Positions 25,158 to 33,635 of a stretch of DNA of 64,000 nt are shown here, in pieces. Origin of the DNA: Stygiobacter sp043807765 (lineage in GTDB: Bacteria; Bacteroidota; Ignavibacteria; Ignavibacteriales; Melioribacteraceae); contig JAZDFQ010000006.1 of assembly GCA_043807765.1 (NCBI GenBank), positions 17,908-81,907 of the forward strand. Direction: 5' to 3'. The first letter of the stretch is position 1. Each line of letters opens with the position of its first letter. The position numbers and the translations under genes were made by a program. The notes beneath the pieces are model-generated. The model worked only from the letters and a program-made list of their open reading frames with translations, had not been told where the DNA came from and did not search any database.

Positions 25158-26285
25158 TTACCTCATTATAAAAATTACAAGTTTTCCATTGTTACTTAAC
25201 GCAGCAAATTTATTTGTATCCAGTTGGAATAACGATTTTACTGTTGCAAAATCAAGCTTAAGTACTTCTCTAAGTAATTCCTTCTCTGTCGCTTGGTAAA
25301 TAATTCCGTCATAAACAAAAAACACCTTCATGTTAAACTCGAAAAAGTGATATGAGTTATAAGGGGGATTATGTTTAAGCGTGAAACTATCAATTTCATT
25401 TTCATCATTCACAGAAAAGATAATCAGTTTCTTATCTTGATGAATTAAGAAGATATTCTTCTGAGCTGCTGAGTAAAAAAAACTGGGTGCTATTTTTTCT
25501 TTTTCGAGCCGCCAGTTTAGTCTGCCAAGCAAAAAGTTAATTGAGTAAAACATACTGTCTGCCGAAACAATGTAGATGCTTTTTCCATCCGAAATAATCT
25601 CTGAATGAGAAAAATTTGCTGATTCCGATTCCAGCCATCTCCAAATTAATAACCCCGTATTTGCATCTAAGCAGTTTAAAGAGCCGTCTCCGCGCGTGAA
25701 AACTAATTTATTGTTCAAAAGAATAGGCTTTGTAAATAGGGAATCTTTCTGATCTGAATTTTGCCAGTATTCTTGCAGCGATTCAAGATCGAGACATGAA
25801 ATTTTGCCGCTTGCCATTCCGAATACAAGAGCAGCTTTGGAGCCGGTCTGTTTGGGTATCATTAGTTCTTTCTTGCCAATATAAGCGAAAGCAAAAAGTG
25901 GTGTAGTGATGCTTTCTTCCAGCCCAATCGATTGGAGTTGAGCCCCGGTCAAAACATCATAAGAATTGATTTCGCTATTATCTGTTGCAACAACAAGAGT
26001 ACTGTCAATCACTACTGGTCGGACAGAAATATTACCGGATAACTGCTGTTTCCACAAAAATTTTAGAGTTGAATCTGAACAACTGATTTTTCCATCACTT
26101 GAGTAGGAAATAAATTTGCCATCTTCGTAAATCGTTTCTGTAAAAACAGAATCAAATTGTGAAGTCCTTAGTATCGCGGCCGAAGTAAAGGCGGTCTTGG
26201 CTGGAACCGCTAGGGCCTTCTTCTTTTGTGCCACACTAATTGTAGAAAGAATCACTAAAAAAAGCATTAGAAAGTATTTGTTCAT
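25158..26285 (-). CDS. Secreted PQQ-like (BamB-type) beta-propeller protein
   Basis: Predicted periplasmic propeller. ATG 26285 gives a signal peptide ending ISVAQ; a TTG at 26309 would extend it by eight polar residues. Repeats of the PQQ-enzyme/BamB type appear (WKQQLSGNISVRPVV, YDVLTGAQLQSIG, CLDANTGLLIWRW). It is about 375 residues. BamB is a barrel-assembly lipoprotein, but no lipobox is seen here, so only the fold class is certain. It is upstream of and coupled to the HAD gene. Confidence 0.78.
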   Translation of the reverse strand: MNKYFLMLFLVILSTISVAQKKKALAVPAKTAFTSAAILRTSQFDSVFTETIYEDGKFISYSSDGKISCSDSTLKFLWKQQLSGNISVRPVVIDSTLVVATDNSEINSYDVLTGAQLQSIGLEESITTPLFAFAYIGKKELMIPKQTGSKAALVFGMASGKISCLDLESLQEYWQNSDQKDSLFTKPILLNNKLVFTRGDGSLNCLDANTGLLIWRWLESESANFSHSEIISDGKSIYIVSADSMFYSINFLLGRLNWRLEKEKIAPSFFYSAAQKNIFLIHQDKKLIIFSVNDENEIDSFTLKHNPPYNSYHFFEFNMKVFFVYDGIIYQATEKELLREVLKLDFATVKSLFQLDTNKFAALSNNGKLVIFIMR

Positions 26286-26423
26286 AGGCTCATCAATTTT
26301 CGGGTTCAAAATTAATCATTTCAACATCCGATATGAAATTGGGTAAAAATGGCAGTAAAAGTTAGGTAAATTGTAAAGCCCCCCTCATTTTCATATATTT
26401 TGGCCGCAAATTCCAAAGAGTAT

Positions 26424-28217
26424 ATGAATAAAATCCGCAATTTCTGCATTATTGCCCATATAGATCATGGCAAATCTACCATCGCTGATGGGCTGCTTGA
26501 GTTTACTCACACAATTTCTCAGCGTGAGGCGAAGGAACAGCTGTTAGATAGTTTAGATTTGGAGCGCGAAAGAGGTATTACTATTAAGTCTCATGCTATT
26601 CAGATGAAGTATGAATCAAAAGATGGCGAGCATTATACACTAAATTTGATTGACACTCCCGGTCACGTAGATTTTTCTTATGAAGTTTCTCGTTCACTTG
26701 CGGCTTGCGAAGGCGCAATTCTTATTGTAGATGCAGCTCAAGGTGTTGAAGCACAGACAATTAGCAATTTGTACATGGCTATTGATGCCGGACTGGAAAT
26801 CATTCCGGTAATTAATAAGGTTGACCTACCAAGCGCAATGGTTGATGTTGTTAGCCATCAGATAATGGATTTGATTGGCTGCAAACAAGAAGAGATAATT
26901 TTAGCCAGTGCGAAAACCCGTTTAGGTATCGATCTGATTTTAGAGGCGGTTGTAAAACGCGTTCCGGCACCAACCGGAGATGAAAGCGCTCCGCTTCAAG
27001 CTTTAGTGTTCGATTCTGTTTTTGATTCTTATCGTGGCGCGGTTGCTTACGTTAGAATTTTCAACGGAGTTTTAAAAGAGAAAGATGAGATTAAATTCTT
27101 TATTAATGATAAAAAGTTTTTAGCTGAAGAAGTTGGTACACTGAGGCTTGCAAGAATAAAGGGTACCGAACTAAAAGCCGGAAATGTAGGCTATCTTGTT
27201 GCCGGCATTAAAGAAATTCATGAAACAAAAGTTGGCGATACTGTTACACATGTAAAAAATGGAGCAGAACACCCGCTACCGGGGTACAAAGATATTCTTC
27301 CTATGGTATTCAGCGGTTTGTATCCAACAAACACAGACGAGTATGAAAATTTACGTGAGGCTTTAGAAAAATATCGTTTGAATGATTCTTCTGTTAGTTA
27401 CGAGCCGGAAACTTCTGTTGCTCTTGGTTTTGGTTTTCGCTGCGGCTTTCTTGGAATGCTTCACATGGAAATTGTGCAAGAAAGATTGGAGCGCGAGTTT
27501 GGCCAATCTCTTATAACAACTTTGCCAAATGTGGAGTATTGGGTTTTCAAAAAGAATGGCCAAAAAGTTATTGTTGATAATCCGGCAGATATGCCCGTTG
27601 TTGGGGATATTGAAAGAGTTGAAGAACCTTATGTTAAAGCTCAGATTGTTACGCCAAGTGAATATGTAGGCAATTTAATGCAGCTTGCTATGGATAAAAG
27701 AGGCATCTACAAAAACACAACTTATATCGATCCGACAAGAGCCGATTTATCTTACGAGTTTCCTCTTTCTGAAATTATTTTTGATTTTTATGATAAGCTG
27801 AAATCAATCTCACGCGGTTATGCTTCATTCGATTACGAATTTATTGGCTACCGTGCATCAGATTTGGTTAAAATTGATATTCTGCTCAACAACGAAAAAG
27901 TAGATGCTCTTTCAATTATTGTTCACGAAAAGAAATCTTATGACTGGGGGAGAAAAGTCTGTTCTAAATTGAAGGAATTAATTCCTTCGCAGATGTTTGA
28001 GATTGCTGTTCAAGCAGCAATTGGAGCTAAAGTTATTTCCAGAACAAACATTAAGGCGCTACGTAAAAACGTATTGGCAAAATGCTATGGCGGCGATATT
28101 TCAAGAAAAAGAAAGCTTCTTGAGAAACAAAAAGAAGGTAAGAAGCGTATGAAGCAAGTAGGAAATGTTGAGATTCCTCAAGAAGCGTTTTTGGCTGTAC
28201 TACAAATAGAAGATTAA
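26424..28217 (+). CDS. lepA: Elongation factor 4 (LepA)
   Basis: Ribosome-associated GTPase that acts on stalled or initiating ribosomes. ATG 26424 gives the family start MNKIRNFCIIAHIDHGKST; a TTG at 26400 would add eight residues. GTPase motifs AHIDHGKST, DTPGHVDF and NKVDLP are followed by the EF-G-like domains and the LepA-specific C-terminal domain (CYGGDISRKRKLLEKQ). The length of 597 residues is standard. lepB follows after 44 bp, a widespread lepA-lepB order. Confidence 0.98.
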   Translation: MNKIRNFCIIAHIDHGKSTIADGLLEFTHTISQREAKEQLLDSLDLERERGITIKSHAIQMKYESKDGEHYTLNLIDTPGHVDFSYEVSRSLAACEGAILIVDAAQGVEAQTISNLYMAIDAGLEIIPVINKVDLPSAMVDVVSHQIMDLIGCKQEEIILASAKTRLGIDLILEAVVKRVPAPTGDESAPLQALVFDSVFDSYRGAVAYVRIFNGVLKEKDEIKFFINDKKFLAEEVGTLRLARIKGTELKAGNVGYLVAGIKEIHETKVGDTVTHVKNGAEHPLPGYKDILPMVFSGLYPTNTDEYENLREALEKYRLNDSSVSYEPETSVALGFGFRCGFLGMLHMEIVQERLEREFGQSLITTLPNVEYWVFKKNGQKVIVDNPADMPVVGDIERVEEPYVKAQIVTPSEYVGNLMQLAMDKRGIYKNTTYIDPTRADLSYEFPLSEIIFDFYDKLKSISRGYASFDYEFIGYRASDLVKIDILLNNEKVDALSIIVHEKKSYDWGRKVCSKLKELIPSQMFEIAVQAAIGAKVISRTNIKALRKNVLAKCYGGDISRKRKLLEKQKEGKKRMKQVGNVEIPQEAFLAVLQIED

Positions 28218-28261
28218 CAAACTTGGTTGAGATTCAACCGGAAATTAAAGAAGAATTTCAA

Positions 28262-29176
28262 ATGGACATATTTAAGAAAAAAGATCAAACAGAAAAGAAA
28301 ACAACTCCAAGAACTCAAATACAAAAATTTTGGGATTTCTGGAAGAACCTTTTCTTTGCAGCAATTGCCGCGCTATTAATCAAAACATTTTTGATTGAGA
28401 CATCGCGCGTTCCTACCGGCTCTATGGAAACAACAATTAAGATTGGTGATTTCTTATTCGTAGATAAATTTACTTATGGTTCGTCTTCACCTAGAACAAT
28501 TCCATTTACTAATGTTGTTCTTCCATATTTCCAACTACCGGCTATTAGCGAACCGGAGCGTGGCGATATTGTTGTGTTTGAATATCCGGGCGACCGTGAT
28601 GAACTTCAACCGGAAATAATAAATAATTATGTTAAACGCTGTATTGGAATTCCCGGCGATACAATTACAATAAAAGAAAAAGTTGTTTTTGTTAATGGAA
28701 AAGAAGCTAAGCGTCCGGCGAACATTCAATACATAAATAATTATGTTACTCCGGCTGGTGTTGCCAATCCCGCAATATTTCCTAAAGATTCTCCGTTTAA
28801 CGAAGATAATTATGGACCGATTGTAATTCCTAAAAAAGGTGATGTTATTAAACTTTCTGTTGAAAACATTGAGGCGTGGCGTACGATAATCGATCGTGAG
28901 TATGGAAAAAGAGTTGTAACCGCCGACGGTAATACTATACTAATTGATGGGAAAGTTGTTACTTCATATATATTGCAAAAAGATTATTACTTTATGATGG
29001 GAGATAACCGCGATGACAGTGCCGACAGCCGTTTCTGGGGTTTTGTTCCGAGAGATAAAATTGTTGGACAAGCGTTTATGATTTACTGGTCGTGGGACCC
29101 TAACATTCCATTCTCTGATATCTTTAAGCTTTTGAGTACTGTCCGCGTAAACCGAATAGCGAAAATTGTTCATTGA
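28262..29176 (+). CDS. lepB: Signal peptidase I
   Basis: Membrane serine protease that removes signal peptides from Sec-exported proteins. One membrane segment (about 29-48) precedes the catalytic Ser in VPTGSMETT; the catalytic Lys is in YVKRCIGIPGD, and GDNRDDSADSR is the conserved C-terminal box. I favour ATG 28262; a TTG at 28223 would add 13 residues and has no visible ribosome site. The protein is about 304 residues, with an insertion between the Lys box and the GDNRDDS box. The operon ends at a terminator (29205). Confidence 0.95.
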   Translation: MDIFKKKDQTEKKTTPRTQIQKFWDFWKNLFFAAIAALLIKTFLIETSRVPTGSMETTIKIGDFLFVDKFTYGSSSPRTIPFTNVVLPYFQLPAISEPERGDIVVFEYPGDRDELQPEIINNYVKRCIGIPGDTITIKEKVVFVNGKEAKRPANIQYINNYVTPAGVANPAIFPKDSPFNEDNYGPIVIPKKGDVIKLSVENIEAWRTIIDREYGKRVVTADGNTILIDGKVVTSYILQKDYYFMMGDNRDDSADSRFWGFVPRDKIVGQAFMIYWSWDPNIPFSDIFKLLSTVRVNRIAKIVH

Positions 29177-29204
29177 TTTTCAGTTAATAAATTGATTACT
29201 TCAG

Positions 29205-29235
29205 AGTGCAGTTGAAATTTTTCTCTGCACTTTTT
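29205..29235 (+). terminator. Intrinsic terminator after lepA-lepB
   Basis: AGTGCAG and CTGCACT form a 7-bp stem with a 13-nt loop, followed by TTTT. It lies 29 bp past the lepB stop. Confidence 0.75.
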
Positions 29236-29283
29236 AGTTTCTGACATTGTTAATAAGAAAACATTTCTTTGTAAGGTGATTGA

Positions 29284-31269
29284 ATGAATTTTAAGCTCAG
29301 TTGCTTCATCCTATTGATCTCAGTTTCTCTCTTCGCGCAGACAAAGTATTACATTTACTTCAAAGATAAAGGCGATTTTAACCTTTCAAAATTGAACAAA
29401 ACCTCGGCAGTTTATTTAGCCGCTGAAAAGGAATTATCTCCCGAGGCAATCGAAAGAAGAAAGCAAGTTATGGGAGATGAGTATATCACTTTTGAAGACT
29501 TACCTGTTAATTCAAGTTATATAAATCAGCTTGAAACTTCCGGAATAAAAATCGAGAATAAACTAAAGTGGTTTAACGCTGTTACTTCCTATTTAACCGA
29601 TGAACAAGTAAATACTGTTAAAGCATTTTCGTTTGTGTCAAAAATTGAAGCAGTTCGAATTGCAAAGAAAATCTCACCAATAGAATCGAAAATTATTACC
29701 GCGCCAAGATCAGTTTCTACTGTGCAATCAACAACCGGATTAAACTACGGCGGCTCACTAAATCAAAATGCGCTTTCCGAAGTTCCCGCTGTTCATGATC
29801 TTGGTATTACCGGCAAAGGAGTTCTTATTGGAATTCTGGATACCGGCTTTCGTTGGAAAACTCATCCCGCATTGAAGAATATAAAAATAGTTGCTGAAAA
29901 AGATTTTGTTCAAAAAGATGAAGTTACTGAAAACCAGACCGGTGATCGATCCGATCAAGATTCTCACGGAACAAACTGCTTAGGATTAATGTCTGGTTTT
30001 GATCCCGGCAATTTGATTGGTCCAGCCTACGAGGCCTCAATTCTACTTGCAAAAACAGAAACCGTTTCTTCTGAAACTCGCGCTGAAGAAGATAATTACG
30101 CGGCTGCATTGGAATGGATGGAGGCGCAAGGTGTTCAGATAACTACAAGTTCACTCGGATATAATGAATTTGATGAAGGTATTGGTGATTATCCTTGGTC
30201 AAGTTTTGATGGGCAGACAACAATAACCGCTAAGGCAATTAATCTTGCATTCCAGAGAGGTGTTACAACCTTAACTGCTGCGGGAAATGAAAGAAATAAT
30301 TCATGGGGGAAATTGGTTACTCCGGGAGACGCATTAAATGTTATTACCGTTGGTGCTGTTGATTTCACAAATAATATTGCATCATTCAGCAGTCCAGGCC
30401 CAACTTCTGATGGGAGAACAAAACCGGAAATAGTTGCAATGGGAGTTACAGATTATGTATCCAACACAAGTGGTAAGTATAGTTATGGCAACGGAACATC
30501 CTATGCTACACCAATAGCAGCGGGAATTGCTGGACTTCTTAAATCTGCTTGGCCTCATTTAACAAATCAACAAATAAGAAAGATATTTCTGGAGTGTGGT
30601 GATAGTCCGACTTCGCCGAATAACGATCGCGGCTGGGGACTAATTTCGGCTAAGCGAGTTGTTTCTTATCCGAATCTGGAAAAAATTAATAATCAGTATA
30701 AACTTCACAAAATTTTTATCAACGACGAAGGAGTTGATTCCTCTACTGTGCACATGATTATCAATGTCCCATCCTACTTTGCTTGGGATCCGGTTGTGGT
30801 GCCCCTTACATACGAAGGTTTTTCTAAGTATGGATATACATTCTCAAACTTACCAGCCGGGCATCAAATCTTAATTCAGTTTAGTTATAAAACCAAAAAC
30901 GGTACTACTGTTTTTGAACCTGCCGTAGGTTCGTACAAGTTTTATTGGGGTAATTTGATTATTAGTAACATTTTAGAAAATAATGTCAACGAGATTCCGA
31001 CCGAATTTGATCTTTCACAGAATTATCCGAATCCATTTAATCCCACAACGACAATTAGGTACAGTGTTTCCAAACCCGGCATTGTTCTGCTAAAAGTTTA
31101 TGATATTCTTGGAAATGAAGTTGCAACACTCGTTAATGAGTTCAAGCAAATTGGAATATATAATTCTCAATTCTCCATTCGAAATTCTCAATTATCCTCC
31201 GGTGTTTACTTTTACAGACTACAAGCCGGTGATTTCTCGGTTACAAAAAAGATGATATTAATTAAGTAG
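29284..31269 (+). CDS. Secreted subtilisin-like (S8) protease with T9SS sorting domain
   Basis: Exported serine protease. A signal peptide (ending LFAQ) and a propeptide-like region (about 20-160) precede the S8 domain. The catalytic triad is visible: Asp186 in GILDTGF, His228 in DSHGTN and Ser406 in NGTSYATP, with Asn335 (AAGNE) as the oxyanion-hole residue. A beta-rich domain follows, and the last ~85 residues form a T9SS sorting domain (YPNPFNPTTTI, VYDILGNEV, SGVYFYRL). Within that domain, bases about 31157-31197 contain an imperfect ATTCTCAATT repeat. It begins 107 bp after lepB, past a terminator. Confidence 0.93.
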   Translation: MNFKLSCFILLISVSLFAQTKYYIYFKDKGDFNLSKLNKTSAVYLAAEKELSPEAIERRKQVMGDEYITFEDLPVNSSYINQLETSGIKIENKLKWFNAVTSYLTDEQVNTVKAFSFVSKIEAVRIAKKISPIESKIITAPRSVSTVQSTTGLNYGGSLNQNALSEVPAVHDLGITGKGVLIGILDTGFRWKTHPALKNIKIVAEKDFVQKDEVTENQTGDRSDQDSHGTNCLGLMSGFDPGNLIGPAYEASILLAKTETVSSETRAEEDNYAAALEWMEAQGVQITTSSLGYNEFDEGIGDYPWSSFDGQTTITAKAINLAFQRGVTTLTAAGNERNNSWGKLVTPGDALNVITVGAVDFTNNIASFSSPGPTSDGRTKPEIVAMGVTDYVSNTSGKYSYGNGTSYATPIAAGIAGLLKSAWPHLTNQQIRKIFLECGDSPTSPNNDRGWGLISAKRVVSYPNLEKINNQYKLHKIFINDEGVDSSTVHMIINVPSYFAWDPVVVPLTYEGFSKYGYTFSNLPAGHQILIQFSYKTKNGTTVFEPAVGSYKFYWGNLIISNILENNVNEIPTEFDLSQNYPNPFNPTTTIRYSVSKPGIVLLKVYDILGNEVATLVNEFKQIGIYNSQFSIRNSQLSSGVYFYRLQAGDFSVTKKMILIK

Positions 31270-31275
31270 GTTGCA

Positions 31276-31923
31276 ATGAAGGGAATTATTCATTCTAGTC
31301 AAGAGGCATATTTAACCGCCCAACGGAAAGCGCCGGATGAACTTTTGCTTGAGATGGAAGAGTTTGCTCTGGAAAATAAGGTCCCAATTTTAAATTGGAA
31401 TGCCGGCGATCTTCTTGAAACACTTATTACAACATATCGTCCGGTACGTGTATTGGAGATTGGTACAGCCATAGCATATTCATCAATTAGAATTGCCCGC
31501 CAGTTAAAGAAAAAAGCCAAACTTCACACTATTGAAAAAAGTACCGTCAATATAAAACTGGCCGGTGAATTTATTAACCGGGCTAAACTTTCGGATAAGA
31601 TCAAAATCCTTGAAGGAGATGCTCTTGAGATTATGCCCGTACTGAAAAAGAAATATGATTTTATTTTTCTTGATGCCGACAAGTTGGATTATGAAAAGCT
31701 ATTCCAATATTCAATTGCTTTGTTAAAAAAAGGCGGAGTAATTTTTATCGACAATCTTTTATGGCATGGTTACGCAGCATCTGGCAACGTTCCAGCAAAG
31801 CAGAAAAATTCCACTCAAATAATTCGTGACTTCAACAAGCAATTTCTTAATACACCTTCTCTTAAAACTACAATCCTACCAGTCGGTGATGGCATTGGAA
31901 TAGGAATAAAGGTGAAAAAATGA
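31276..31923 (+). CDS. SAM-dependent O-methyltransferase (family 3)
   Basis: Cation-dependent catechol-type O-methyltransferase. The SAM-binding motif VLEIGTAIAYSSIRIA and the acidic motif FIFLDADK (metal/substrate site) are clear, followed by GGVIFIDNLLWHG. It is 215 residues, typical of this family. The start is 6 bp after the subtilase stop, and its end overlaps the next gene by 4 bp (ATGA). The native substrate cannot be deduced. Confidence 0.9.
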   Translation: MKGIIHSSQEAYLTAQRKAPDELLLEMEEFALENKVPILNWNAGDLLETLITTYRPVRVLEIGTAIAYSSIRIARQLKKKAKLHTIEKSTVNIKLAGEFINRAKLSDKIKILEGDALEIMPVLKKKYDFIFLDADKLDYEKLFQYSIALLKKGGVIFIDNLLWHGYAASGNVPAKQKNSTQIIRDFNKQFLNTPSLKTTILPVGDGIGIGIKVKK

Positions 31924-32354
31924 TTGACAAATCTGTAGAGGAAATCCTCTCTGGAGTAGAAATGCTAAGCGAGAATCCGTTACGCGCACGTGAGGATTTT
32001 AAATTGATATTAGAAGCATCGGTTTCTTCGAAGCGGTTTAACGAACTATCTGAACTGGCATTTCAAGCAAAATATGTTAACGGATTGATGAAAGTAATTC
32101 AGAAAAGGGAAGCCGTTGTAGATGAAGAATACTTTAAGAAGGTTGGTGAGGAGTTCCAAGTATCTTATCAAAAAATAAAATTGCTGCTTCAACCTATTTT
32201 GGAAAACTCATCTGACTTTGTGAAGAATATTTATGAAGATAAATATTTTCAGCTATCTCATGCTTCACTTGAGAATATGAATCGATTATGTGAAGACCTT
32301 TCTGTTCTCAAACTCTATCTAAATGATTTAAAAACAAAAAAGGATTCGAAGTAA
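31920..32354 (+). CDS. Small helical protein of unknown function
   Basis: Not recognised. It is a 144-residue, charged, mostly helical protein without signal peptide, cysteines or known motifs. ATG 31920 overlaps the methyltransferase stop by 4 bp, showing translational coupling. The stop codon lies within the loop of the terminator at 32335-32370, marking the operon end. Confidence 0.75.
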   Translation: MIDKSVEEILSGVEMLSENPLRAREDFKLILEASVSSKRFNELSELAFQAKYVNGLMKVIQKREAVVDEEYFKKVGEEFQVSYQKIKLLLQPILENSSDFVKNIYEDKYFQLSHASLENMNRLCEDLSVLKLYLNDLKTKKDSK

Positions 32355-32370
32355 ACCTCGAATCCTTTCG
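32335..32370. terminator. Bidirectional intrinsic terminator containing a stop codon in its loop
   Basis: AAGGATTCGA and TCGAATCCTT form a 10-bp stem around an 8-nt loop, with an A run on the left and TTTC on the right. The stop of the 144-residue gene is in the loop. The same hairpin can end the convergent Rrf2 gene on the minus strand. Confidence 0.85.
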
Positions 32371-32390
32371 CAACAAAACTCAACAAATGG

Positions 32391-32819
32391 TTACTTCACT
32401 TTTCGCAACGTTTCCGAATATTTTTCAGCAACATCCTGAACAGATCTGCTGGAAATTAAATTATAGATTCTGTTTCGCAATTCTGCCCATTCGTCATGCA
32501 AAGGACATGGGTTTTCTTCCTGACATTCTTTAAGTCCAGTAACGCACTTCAAGTTAATAACCGGGCCTTCTACTCTTTCAACTATCTCAAGAATCGAGCT
32601 TTTCTTAGCGAGTTCGGTAATTTTAAATCCGCCACCTCTGCCTTTAAATGAATCAACGTATCCGTATTTAGCCATTCGTTGTAAAATTTTAGCAAGATAA
32701 TGTGCTGGAATATCTTCACTCTTTGCTATATCTGAAGACATAATTAATGCGTCTTTTTGTTGGCGAGCTAAAAAGAGTATTGCTCTTATTGCATATTCGC
32801 CTGTTTTCGTGTAAATCAT
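32391..32819 (-). CDS. Rrf2-family transcriptional regulator with cysteine triad
   Basis: DNA-binding regulator. The N-terminal winged helix has the family pattern YTKTGEYAIRAILFLA and GYVDSFKGRGGGF. Three cysteines with spacing C-x6-C-x5-C (residues near 91-104, ending NPCPLH) match the iron-sulfur ligand region of IscR/NsrR-type members, so it probably senses iron-sulfur status, nitric oxide or redox state. It is 142 residues. Its target is unknown: no isc/suf genes are nearby, and it is monocistronic. Confidence 0.92.
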   Translation of the reverse strand: MIYTKTGEYAIRAILFLARQQKDALIMSSDIAKSEDIPAHYLAKILQRMAKYGYVDSFKGRGGGFKITELAKKSSILEIVERVEGPVINLKCVTGLKECQEENPCPLHDEWAELRNRIYNLISSRSVQDVAEKYSETLRKVK

Positions 32820-32921
32820 ACATCCCTCGATTATTATGAAAACTTCTTATAAGGATTTATAGGAGCCAGTTATCTTTTATTAAAATTAACTAAAAGAGAA
32901 CTTGATGTCAAGAATTTAGCT

Positions 32922-33563
32922 TTATTTTGCAGTATTAGAATTTATATATGAAAACTCATTAGTGAGATCGATGAGGGCTTTGCTTTGAGTTGCGGCTAAG
33001 ATATCTGAATGAAATAGATCAAACCTTGCTGGATGAATCAAGCAAGTCATTCTTGGTAGGTCGTTAAAATCGTTTTTCGTGATAATTAGTTTATGTTTTG
33101 TAACAAAATGGTGAACAGAGTTGCTCAATGAAAAATCATAGCTGATTTCTACTTTTTGATACAAATCCTTCTTTTCTATTTTGGAGCTCTCTAAACACCC
33201 AACAGCAGATTCAAAATAAGCCTTTCCAAGAGGTCCAACTCCTAGTTTTGTCCCGCCAAAATAGCGGACAACAACAGTAATTAAATTTGTAACTTTAAGA
33301 TGGTTTTGTGCATTATATATCCGAATACCGGCTGTACCATTTGGCTCGCCATCATCAGAATATTTATAGATTCCATTCTGGAATTTGTATGCATAACAAT
33401 GATGTGTGGCATCGTAATACTGTTTACGGATTTTTACTAAGCAATTAATTGCATCCTCTTCCGTATTGACTGGTTGTGATATGGCCAAGAAGAGTGAACC
33501 TTTCTCTTTCAACTTGAATTCAGTTGGCAGAGCAATTGTCTTAATTGTTTCGGGTAAATGCAT
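32922..33563 (-). CDS. YigZ/IMPACT-family protein
   Basis: Conserved protein of the UPF0029/IMPACT family, whose role is possibly linked to translation control or nucleic-acid binding. Family signatures: DDGEPNGTAG followed by VVVRYFGGTKLGVGPL, with a C-terminal ferredoxin-like DUF1949 region. It is 213 residues, normal length. It is divergent from uvrA with a 72-bp gap. Confidence 0.9.
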   Translation of the reverse strand: MHLPETIKTIALPTEFKLKEKGSLFLAISQPVNTEEDAINCLVKIRKQYYDATHHCYAYKFQNGIYKYSDDGEPNGTAGIRIYNAQNHLKVTNLITVVVRYFGGTKLGVGPLGKAYFESAVGCLESSKIEKKDLYQKVEISYDFSLSNSVHHFVTKHKLIITKNDFNDLPRMTCLIHPARFDLFHSDILAATQSKALIDLTNEFSYINSNTAK

Positions 33564-33635
33564 AAATTCAAAAAAAATTGATTTTCGTTTTTTCTTTCTC
33601 TAAAATAACCTTTTGAACTTTGGCAATCTATTTTA

